A stretch of 64,000 bases of DNA from assembly GCA_021018995.1 (NCBI GenBank), contig CM037598.1, forward strand, positions 46,515,185 through 46,579,184, read 5' to 3'. The translations under genes were made by a program, and so were the position numbers. The DNA comes from Chloranthus sessilifolius (Eukaryota; Streptophyta; Magnoliopsida; Chloranthales; Chloranthaceae). Shown piece by piece: positions 54,831 to 64,000 of this stretch. Every line of letters begins with the position of its first letter. Within the stretch, counting starts at the first letter, position 1. Under the pieces are notes generated by a model. It saw only the letters and a list, made by a program, of their open reading frames with translations. It was not told the origin of the DNA and did not search any database.

Positions 54831-56582
54831 AATACATTGTACATGTTTGTTTTGTTGGGTCTGTAGTATGTAATTCCTATTTTCTGTTAACTTTTGTTAA
54901 TTTGTAATTACTGTGCATTTCTTTTCTTTATTCTCTGTCAATATGATTTTTGTTTTTTGTTCTTTTCTTTGCTTATGCACTTCTGGACCAGTGAGGACAC
55001 TGCTCATCATAGGTTTGGGGGTATGGCAGAATTGCCAATAGTTTAGTTAACATCAGTGCAGCTTATAATCAGTAGAATTTTTGAAGATGAAGTAATTTTA
55101 CACCCGTTGTTTTGAAAAATGAGGAAGTTAAAACTTTTTAAAATTAATTTCCTAGTGTAATTCTAATACTTTCTTGAAGTGAATGTCAGAAAATTTCCAA
55201 AAGAAGATTGATGTTTAGTAAACCTAAAAAGAGAGAAAACAGTGATGATATACCTCAGGATTTTGATAGAAAACCACACCCAGTGAGATTTGGGCCTGAA
55301 ATGTATTCTTTGGAGGTATGAATTGGCAATTTTTTCTGCTCTAGGGACTGTTTGAACTTGCTTACCATCACTAGAAGTTACACATATCCAAATTGAAATA
55401 ATTTGACAGCAATCATGATATTAAAGACATGATGTAAGGCCTCCTTTTGGATAGTTTGAACTTCAAAAAAATCCCCACCTTTTAAAAACTGCCCTTGATA
55501 TACACCAGTTGAGCTTTATAAATCCAAGATTTCTTTGAAACCTCATCAACCTCATTTAGCCTAACCCTCACTCTGAGAATTCAGATGGTAAAGGAAAGAA
55601 AGCTGAAGAAAGGTGAGTTGGGTAATAGTTTGGTAAAAAAAATAATGGAAGGCAATGATGTATCAGCAGAAGAAATGTGGCATTTCAGTCAATGTTGCTC
55701 TTAAAAAAATAATAATAAATAAATAAAATTCATTGGAAGTTTGAAAAAGAAAGAGAAAAAGATGGCCACTTTGGCTCTGAAAATTCAAAGAAGAAGATGA
55801 AATTGTGCTGAAATAAAGAAGGTGTCCATACCACCTCCTTACCTTGACTGACTTCTCAATTTTAAACTCCATTCCACCCCTTTATTCTTGATAAATTTCA
55901 TCCATAAGCCACATTACAACCCAAGTTAAAGTCCCTAGTGATCAAAGATGGATTGAGCTATCACATGGAGATAAGGATTTGTATAATCTATGGTGAAAAG
56001 AACAGTGAATTCAGAACTGAAAAGCAATGCCTATGCTCCTGCTTATAGTCCTATTTGAGGGCTATAACTGCTCTTGAGCTGTGTGAAATAGTACAACCCT
56101 CTTACTTACATGGTGAGTGAAAATCCTAGAGAGAGTTGGGTTTGAAATCAACTTATTGGGGTAACATCAAAACTGAATTTTCAAATAGAAGGCAAGCTTT
56201 TCATTAATTTGTCTTGTAAAAATTTTTTTTGACACAAACTGAGTGAATGGTGAAAGGAATTACAGCATAATTTTAGTTTTAAAATGATATTTTCTTGATA
56301 CTCCTCTCACAGCCTGACTGATGCAGGTGTAAACAATATGACTGGATGAAGGTCTGCTTCAACAGAACTGCATTGATATTAACTGATTTATTGGAGAAGT
56401 TTGTGGGTACCTTCACTGAAAATCCTCAGGAGACTTCACTCCTCCACTAGGGATCACCTAGGGGTTTAAAAGGTTTGTTGCATATGCTAAATGCAACTGT
56501 GCTCCCTACAAAAATGGCTTTTTCATTCTATTTTTAAATTTTGTCTTTGCTCAGGGACTAGCAAAGCTTAGGTTTGGGGGTG
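54831..56582 (+). other. 3' noncoding region of element C with two purine tracts
   Basis: CAGTGAGGACACTG (54989-55002) and AGGTTTGGGGGTATGG (55011) lie just after ORF3. CCCAGTGAGATTTGGGCC is at 55285. The conserved block GAAGTTTGTGGGTACCTTC through ACTAGGGATCACCTAGGGG is at 56395-56465. The polypurine tract AGGTTTGGGGGTG ends at 56582. No coding is apparent. Confidence 0.65.
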
Positions 56583-58437
56583 TGTTGAGAACTAGAAAAC
56601 ACCATTTTCCACCCCTTAACCTGAGTCTTGATAGACCTTTGAGAATACTAAATAAGTGTTTTTAGCGTTTGTTTCTGACTAACAATGAAGGAGCTTAACC
56701 TCGAAAGCGAAAAAAGTGCCAAAAAGATGATGACTCATGCTAATCTAGGGAAAGAAGGAGAAGGAACAACCTCACTGGCTATCAAAATGCCTAAACTAAA
56801 GAGGACAAAGGACTGGTTTCAACCTGGAAAGAGGTCTGGAGCTCTTCGAACAAAAGAATGCATAACAGTATACTTTTCGAAAAGAACCTAAACTTTTCGA
56901 AAAGAACCTAATCTTTACGAAAAGAACTAAAAGCTCCGGGCTTAGTTTTCGAAGAGCACTTGAACTCTTCGAAAGGATTCCTGACCTATTCGAAAAGAAG
57001 AGAACTCCTTAACGACACGTAATCGCGAAAAGAGCTTTGAAGTCACAAGATTTTGCGAAAAGTTCGCAAAGCTGCGAAAATGATATCTGAAGATTCCCGG
57101 TAGCAAGGGCAATTCAGTAATCTCTGCATGCGCCCCAATGCATTTAAAAACCCAGGGACATTCTGAAAGATTCTGAGCATGAACCGAAGGCATATTCCAC
57201 CCCATGTGAACACCCAAAGATGAAATTACTTGGCGGGAACTTCTAGAAGCTCAAACAGATTTTTGAAATTACATAACAGAATTGATGCTTCTGTCACCTG
57301 ATTGGTTGAAACAGATCATGCAGTTCTGATTGGCCAAAACTAATCTGGATCCTTGTGCTCGCCTCCTATTGGTTGATACAGATCTAACCAATTCTGATTG
57401 GTTGATACACATCTGAGCTAGACTTGGAGAAAACTATAAATAGACGAAGCATTTGCCCAATTTGGGTATCTAGATTTTGAGTTTCATTTCTATTGCCCCA
57501 TTTCCATTTCAGATAGCTTGTCTAAAATTTCTGTAATAGCCTAGCTTTTATTTGTAATTGAGAACTGTGAGATATTTCTATAATTCAAGTGAGAATTGTA
57601 TTCAAGACTATAAATTCGAGAGTTGTTTAAGTTGTGCTCTGTAATTGTAATGGTGAATTTGAAAAGGTTACTGTGAATAGTACGTTCTCAATCAGATTTG
57701 TGTTGAGGGTTCCCTGTGATCTCCGTATTCATTAGATTCCTTTAGATTTACTGTTTTTAAAGCAATTTCTCTTAATTCATTGTCCCTGTGAGAATCTGTG
57801 TTTGTAACCTGATTTCTCACAGCATTTGTAGTGGTGTTTTTTGTTCTTAATCAAGGATTCGGAGTGAAGACTATTGGATGATCTGTGTCCATTGAAGTGG
57901 ACAGACCGTAGCCATAAGTTCAACTCAATTCCAATCCTTGAGTAGGATTAGTTTCTCTTGCATCTGTGCTAGTACCCAGATGAAGATTGGATAATATCTC
58001 ATGTGTTTTACATTTATTCTCATTCTGCAATCAAGTACTAAGTTGAAGTTAGATATTATTTCTCCATTCTTATTAATTTACATCAAATCTCTCCAACTCG
58101 GATCTTGATCATTTAGTTTAATTTTTACTTTTCTCATTTAGTTAATGTGACAAATTCAACCTCCCATCTTATGTGCTTTGTAGATAGGATCAGAGGTCAG
58201 ATCTGGTAGCTCAGATCTGGAGGTTTATCTTACATTTTAAATCAATTCCCTGCTGACGATCTTTTACTCACTTACATTTAAAACTTGCTACAATTGACCC
58301 TGATCTTGCAGGCTAATTAACTTCTCTCTGTGCTGATATTTCTTTATTCTTTTTCGTTTTCCAAATTTAGTATAATTCATCATTTGCAAATCTGTTTTCA
58401 AAACACAAATAAATCATGCACACTTAGAACAGCAACA
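56583..58437 (+). repeat. 3' LTR of element C
   Basis: It runs from TGTTGAGAACTAG to CAGCAACA. TTCGAA words occur at 56845, 56877, 56896, 56948, 56968 and 56989, followed by GCGAAAAG words to about 57085. TATA (TATAAATAG) lies at about 57435-57443. Its length matches the L LTR. It directly abuts the truncated LTR of D at 58438. Confidence 0.8.
56840..57085 (+). promoter_or_regulatory. TTCGAA-word array upstream of the C TATA
   Basis: Six TTCGAA palindromes, two of them within the longer palindrome CTTTTCGAAAAG (56873-56884 and 56892-56903), plus CGAAAAG and GCGAAAA words. The array ends about 350 bases before the TATA. The same word recurs in the spacer before ORF3 of this element. Confidence 0.65.
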
Positions 58438-58807
58438 GTACCTCTCGACAGCTTCTTATACACATGTTCAACCCCACGACTGCTTCATTCCTTGCTCTCA
58501 GAACCTCTCGACAGCTCTGCTTTGTGCCTCCACAGCCGGCACACATCTTGGGTGTGTTGTTCTTCTTTTGTTCAACACTCAGCAACCCTTTAGTAGGTTC
58601 AATCTTTATTTCTTACAGCTGGACTTGGTCTCAGGCATCTTCCTATTGGGTAGCACAGTGCTTCTTGGGCTTTTAAGAGAATATTTGCACTAAGTGGCAA
58701 TTTATTGCTTATCTACAAAACACACTTAAAGCACCTTATTAGTCAGCTCAAGGTTCCACCAAAGGTCAGGTTAGGAGGTCAAAAATGGTATTTTCCACTG
58801 CTTAACA
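58438..58807 (-). repeat. Truncated 3' LTR of element D
   Basis: It starts TGTTAAGCAGTGG (minus strand, from 58807) after the purine tract TAGGTTTGGGGGTA. It shares AAATACCATTTTTGACC with the start of the L LTR. It contains two GCTGTCGAGAGG words. Only the first 370 bases are present before the end of the C LTR, which suggests that C was inserted within it. Confidence 0.7.
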
Positions 58808-60759
58808 TACCCCCAAACCTAAGCTTTTCTAGTCCTTGAGGAAAGGAGAAAATAAAAATAAGTATTGAAAATAAAACATGCCACTTTTGTAGGGAACACA
58901 GATGTATTTAGCATATGCATCATGCCTTTGAAACCCCTAGGTGATCCCTAGTGGAGGAGTGAAGTCTCCTGAGGATTTTCAGTGAAGTTACCCATAAACT
59001 TCTCCAATGATTCAGTTAATATTAGTGCAGCATGTTAAAAATAAATTTAAGCAATATAAAATTCATTCCACACCTTGTCCATTCATTTTTAGAGGATTCT
59101 CAGCAAAAATATGACAGTTCAAAACTAAAATCCTGCTGTAATTCCTTCACAATCAATCAGCTCTTGTCAAGGTATTTTATATGAAAATTAATGCAGGGCT
59201 TACCATCAAATTGAGAATCTTGTTCTGATAATGCCCCCATCAATCCTAATATCAGACCCAAAGCTCACCAGGGCTATCTCTCTCAATAAAAATAGAAGGG
59301 TGTGTCAATTCCCACATCTCAAGAGTAGTTACAGCCCTCAAATAGAACTACAAGCATGAGCATAAGCATTGCTCCATTTTCTAAAATTTTCCAACTCTTT
59401 TCACCATAGATTAAACAAATTCTCATCTCCACATGACAGCTCAATCAATTTTAGATCAGTAAGGACTTTTTATTGGGTTGTAATGTGGCTTATGGGTGAA
59501 GTTTTCAAGGAATAAAAGGGTGGAATAGGATTCAAAATTGAGAAATCAACAAGGTAAGGAGGTGATTTGCAACTTCACAATCTTCATTTCAGCATAATTC
59601 TATCTACTTCTTGAAATTTCATATTTGAAGTGGCCAGTTTCTAATCTTCTCTTCAATTTTTCAATGAAATGACTTCTTATTCTCACTCTTTTGTTTTGCC
59701 TTTCTGTTTTTCTTTTCTTTTTTTTTGGTAGGCTTTTTGTATTTTTCTACATTTTTCTTTTTATGGGTTGGAATGCCACAACTGTCTTTGATGTGTTTTC
59801 TTCTCTTTTCCACCAAATGTTGAACCAACTCCACCTTCTTCAACTTCTTCTCCTTTACCTTCTAAAATCTCAGAGTGAGGGTCAGGCTGAATCAGGTCAC
59901 TGAAGTTTGGGTTCAAGTACTCTAGTTTTTGTCAAAGAAAGCTTGGATTTTTAAGGCTTAAATGGTGTGTATCAAGGGCAGTTCAAAGGTGAGAAATTTT
60001 AAGCTCAAACTGTCCAAAGGATGGCCTTTCTTTATGTCCTAAATGTCATGAATGCTGTCAAGCCGTTTCAACTTGAATTTGCCTAACTTCTAGTGAGCAG
60101 AGGTAGATCCAATTAGTCCTTAGAGTAGAAGAAATTGCCAAACACTCTTCAAGAAAAAAAATTCCAGGCCCAAATCTCACTGGATATGGTCTTTCATTAG
60201 ACTTCTGGGGTGTATCCTCACAATTTTCTCTCTTCTCAAGATCACTAAGCACTAATTTTTTGAAAATTCTTAACATTTGCTTCATGAAGATGTTAGAAAT
60301 TGAACATGTTCTAGTTTTAAAAAAAGTTTTAAATTTACTCTATATATAAAATCTCGGGTGTGAAATTATTTCATTTCCTCAATTTCTGTTAAAACCTTAC
60401 TGCACTACTCATTGTCATACCTTGCCATACCTCCAAACCTATGAGGAGAAGTGTCCTCACTACTTGAAAGACAAAAGGATGTGCAGCATGAGAAAAACAT
60501 AGACAGAGAAGCAAGGAAAGCAAAATAAATAAACTACAGCTAAACAAAGAACATCATTACAGAAGAAAAATAAGAACTAGTAGTAAATAAAACACACAAA
60601 TGAGGATAAGAAAGTAGACAATAAAATAGAGAGACAACAAGAATATCACAGTGAATAGACTGAAGAGAAATTCTATTATAGTACAAAAAGATGGAGAAAA
60701 AAAAACAAAAGAAACCTAAGCCTATAAAACCAGGTAAACATCCTAAAAACAAACTAAAA
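58808..60759 (-). other. 3' noncoding region of element D with two purine tracts
   Basis: Minus strand. AGTGAGGACACT (60461-60450) with AGGTTTGGAGGTATGG (60441) follows ORF3. CCAGTGAGATTTGGGCCTGG is at about 60184-60165. The block ending ACTAGGGATCACCTAGGGG is at about 58998-58928. The working tract is at 58821-58808. Short ORFs in it (59661-59843, 60540-60821) are low-complexity. Confidence 0.6.
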
Positions 60760-63485
60760 CTACATAGAGTCAGAGTCAGAGTCAGAGGTGAAGATGTCAG
60801 CGAATCCTTGTTGACCAGCATAAGCTCTTAACTCAACTCTCTTCTCAGCCTTGGTCTGCTCTTTGGTAGTGGCTACCTCCTTAGACTGGGTAGCTGTCTC
60901 CTTTTCAACCTATAGGGCAGGCTCAGCTGCTTGGGCAGTCTTTCTAGTCAATTGAGTAATTTTCCTTTCTAGGATTTTAATTTTCTTATCAGACAGCTGA
61001 ACTTGAGTGTCATACAATTCCTGGGCTGCCTTGTTACGAGCTTTGGAAGCTGCCAACCTCTCCTATAATCCATCAGCTCTTGATTTCTCAGAGGCTGAAA
61101 TGAGCTTTTCAGCTTCATAGTGGAGTAAAATGCTTTGCCATCCTTTGGATAGCTTCAACATTTCCTAGTTGTAATCTATAATCATTTGCTCTATCTTTGC
61201 TTCATAGGGTATCTCAATTGATCTGCGGAGGGCAGCCATTCCTCACACCACATCCTTCTTAAGGTAAGGGTTCTGTTACATGATACGGAGGAGGGTAGAG
61301 TATAGAGGAGGCAAGGGAAAGGAAGAGGTAGGGAGTATGGACTGAGGGGATGTAAGTGTCGGATCTAGGTCAGTGTGAGTTGGGAGAAGGTCCTCCACAT
61401 CTATGGCAGCATCTAAGGCAGCTACAACAGGTGGGGGAATAGTGGGAGGTAGGGTAGGGGCAGGCTGGGGTTCTGGTTTAGGTGTAGTTTGAGTAGAGGC
61501 ATCCTTATAGGTAGGAGAAGGGATGGCTAGTTGGTGGGAAGCTTTGGTTAAAAGTTACAAGGTGGAGTGGATATCTTAGAGGCTAAATGGCAGGGAGGAT
61601 TGGCTGTGGAGTGTGGAGTTCATGGCTTGGAGTGTGGCCTCCATTGATGATTGGGTTTGGGTGTGGGCCATCACTTGGGCTTGAAGGGAAAGTAAAAGTT
61701 GAAGGATTTGGGGTAAAGGATTGGATGTGACAGGTGCTGTGGATTGGATTGGTGGAATTGGTTGGAAAGAGGAAGTGTGGGTATGGTCAAAAGGTGGGGT
61801 AGATGAGTGGGTAGGTTGTGGAGAGTCAGGTAATGGAGTGTAATCATACCCAATAATCTCCACAATGGATTTTATCAGGGATGAAAAATCCTCAGTGGTC
61901 AACTGGTCCTGGGTGTGTGGAGGTGAGATGGGAAAAGTGGAATCAAAGTCAAAGGGAACAGATGGAGGGGAAGAAGTGGTTGGGCCAGTTGATGAAGTTG
62001 GTGCAGGACTCAAAGGTGGAGTGGCTAATATGGATGGGTGGCTGGAATGGTGGGTGAAGGTAAGGTAGGGATTGGGTCAATGGTAAAAGGAATGGATAAG
62101 GGTATTGATGTGGTGATGGTGGAGATGAATGTTGAAGTGCTGGAAGGTATGGAGACTGGAATGGAAGGTAGGGAAACTAATATGGATGGTGTGATAGAAG
62201 GGATGGTGGTGAGGCTAGCCCTCTCAGAGCTGACAGAGGATACAACTAGGACAAATGGGGGCACAAATGGAGTAGCAGATGTGAGTAAAGGATCATAGGA
62301 GATTGTTGCAGAGGTTTCAGGTGGAGGTATGGATTTAGTGACAGCTGTAGGGTGAGGCTCTGAGCTCACAGCAGCAAATGGGGCTGCATGTGGAGCTTCC
62401 ACCTTAGTATCTGTACTGGACTTGTGTTTACTCTCACCCATGAGAGTCCTACTGGCAGACCAGGCCCTCTTCCCAAAAATTATAGGGGTCACCTTTACCA
62501 CTGGCTCATCTACTTCGAACACAAACTCCTTTCTTTTTAACAAGGTCGTGATGAGCCTGCTGTAAGGGAGCCCAGGTAGAGCTTGAGCCTTCCTACACTT
62601 GTCATTCACATCCACCATGGCCTCAAACACCAAATGAGCAGCATTTATGAATTAGCCCTTGGAGAAGAAATATAGGGCATCCAATATTGGCACTCTCCTC
62701 TCTTAATGGTGTCCACTCACATAGATGTTTTTCCTCAAAATTGAATCAAAGAATTGCATGTTGGGGTGTAAATCTCTTCTCATAATTGACTCCCCAGCCC
62801 CCACAATGCCTTGAGTGAGGTGCCTGGCCATTGCTTTGAAGGAGACATTCTTAGCCAGGCCATAGGTTGGATCAAAAACAGAAGGGACTCCCAATGCTAT
62901 CCCAATATCTCTATAATCCACCACCATCTACATATGATCAATCAAAATTACAAGGCAGGGCTCAATTGAATCTGGCTTGGTTTGTTTCCTGAGATTCTGA
63001 TACCATAACTTAACCAGCCTTGGGTAAGATATTTCATTCAGTGGGCTCAACATGGGTGTCAAGCCTACCTTCACCAAATAATTCAAAGTGTCCTGACACT
63101 CCTCTACCTTAGAGAAATAGGGGGTGTCAACCATAGTCTCTGAGATCAGACCTAATGCATCCACAAATTCATTGGGTGTGGATCTGAGCAAAGGGACTTC
63201 AGGATCCAATTCAGGGTCAGGCTCAGCCTCAGGAATTTCAGGCACAAGGTTAGGTTGTGTCTCAGGGACCTCCTCAACAATGTCTTCACTGGTTTGAGCC
63301 CTCTTTGATTTCTTGGATTTCTTAGATTTCACAGTTTTCTCAGCCTGGTCCATGACCAATTTTCTCTTTACAAGTGGGGTCTCCTTAGGCTTGGTGGTTT
63401 GCCTAGTGGATTTCCTAGTGCCTTTGGTGGCAGATTTAAAAGGCACTTTGAAAAGATTAGCCAAGATGTCCTCTTGATCAGCCAT
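60760..63485 (-). mobile_element. ORF3 of element D
   Basis: It starts MADQEDILANLFKVPFKSAT with a lysine-rich N-terminus (KTVKSKKSKKSKRAQTSED). Domain: YPRLVKLWYQNLRKQ, VVDYRDIGIALGVPSVFDPT, ARHLTQGIVGAGESIMRRDL and FFDSILRKNIYVSGHH, then PYSRLITTLLKRKEFVFEVD. A long Thr/Pro/Ser region and a coiled coil (about 61250-60830) follow, and an acidic tail, TSDSDSDSM. The architecture is the same as C. A few breaks. Confidence 0.65.
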
Positions 63486-64000
63486 TACTCAATCAACACA
63501 ATATCAATCACTACTAATTCAATAACAATTACCACAAAAACCTCTTGAATGCTCAAATGACCCAAACAAACTAAAGATTGAAATACCATGCTTGTAAATC
63601 ACAAAGAGGAGCTGAAGAAAAGCTTACCAGCAGAAACCTAGGGTAAAAGATCTTAAAATGCACAGCATCAAACCAGTTCAGTCCAGATGCAAAGTGTAGC
63701 TTTTGATGAATTGAAGCAATGGGAAAAATAGCCAGGAAGTTACTATAACAACCAGTGAGATAAAGAGAAAAAGCAAAATGGAAAAATCGCTAGAGCAAAT
63801 CTAAAGCGCAAAGAGAAGCTGTCGAATGGAAAAAATGAAGCTGTCGTTAGGTTTAAAGCAGTGGGAAATGACTTTCGACAGGATTGGGGCAAGGTGTCGA
63901 CAGGTTTATGCAACCTGTCGAAGAGTAGAAAATCACTTATCCGCGCGATAGGTGTATGCAATCCGGTCGAAGAGTTCAAAAGACATAAATAATAATTCCA
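63486..64000 (-). promoter_or_regulatory. Spacer before ORF3 of D with GTCGA words
   Basis: Plus-strand positions of the words: GTCGAA 63821, TTCGACAGG 63874, GTCGAC 63896, CTGTCGAAGAG 63915 and GGTCGAAGAG 63965. On the minus strand a leader with CCCTAGGTTTCTGCTG and GTAAGC (about 63645-63625) precedes the ATG, comparable to the spliced leaders of B and C. Confidence 0.5.

Larger units (their letters stand above)
46013..58437 (+). mobile_element. Element C: best-preserved Athila-like copy, 5' LTR missing
   Basis: Gag, protease, reverse transcriptase, RNase H, integrase, spacer, ORF3, 3' noncoding region, purine tract and 3' LTR all follow in the order of the Athila lineage. Only the 5' LTR and primer site are absent; the left end abuts the antisense gene of the Tat copy. 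The long uninterrupted stretch 49357-50751 shows it is less decayed than A. It still carries several breaks across gag, pol and ORF3. Confidence 0.85.
58438..64000 (-). mobile_element. Element D: 3' half of an Athila-like copy, minus strand, running off the window
   Basis: Read from the right: spacer, ORF3 (63485-60760), 3' noncoding region with two purine tracts, and the first 370 bases of the 3' LTR (58807-58438), which is cut where the C LTR ends. Gag and pol would lie beyond 64000. ORF3 carries a few breaks. Confidence 0.75.

Noticed and set aside
62038-62298. Methionine/glycine/valine-rich plus-strand ORF
   Set aside because: Complement of the Thr/Pro/Ser-rich segment of ORF3 of element D; low complexity and no independent support.

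Overview
The window looks like nuclear DNA of a seed plant, probably a eudicot, from a repeat-rich heterochromatic region. About 90% is LTR retrotransposon sequence, mostly old, broken and nested. Priming sites fit plant tRNA-Asp and initiator tRNA-Met, AT-rich introns have GT/AG ends, and the only recognisable host gene is a decayed ubiquitin-specific protease of the plant UBP8 type. No bacterial features were seen. All family calls come from reading motifs by eye; no database search was run.

Layout. 1-720: a GC-rich patch with a possible 73-codon gene on the minus strand. 780-4538: a minus-strand Athila-like remnant (element L) with one full LTR. 4611-4911: a miniature LTR element (TRIM type). 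5407-7511: the minus-strand UBP8-like pseudogene. 8950-16451: a chromovirus-like Ty3/gypsy copy (F) whose gag holds a second, internally reduced element (E, 10463-14332). 16446-36528: an Athila-like copy (A) whose third ORF holds a complete-ended but pol-less Athila-like element (B, 23285-34122). 36529-46012: a Tat-lineage copy with pol, a second RNase H and an antisense multi-exon plant mobile domain (PMD) gene. 46013-58437: the best-preserved Athila-like copy (C), with gag, pol, ORF3 and 3' LTR. 58438-64000: the 3' half of a minus-strand Athila-like copy (D) that runs off the window.

How the parts relate. In the Athila-like copies the order is LTR, tRNA-Asp primer site, gag, protease, reverse transcriptase, RNase H, integrase, a spacer with its own TATA and leader intron, ORF3, about 1.6 kb of conserved noncoding DNA with two purine tracts, LTR. 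The chromovirus-like pair uses initiator-Met priming.

Most notable signal. Each retrotransposon lineage carries its own cluster of CG-centred palindromic words just upstream of its TATA boxes. Four elements use the four possible NTCGAN palindromes: CTCGAG in F, ATCGAT in E, TTCGAA in C and GTCGAC in D. In B, C and D the private word recurs in both the LTR and the spacer before ORF3. This suggests element-specific promoter recognition sites that change together within an element.
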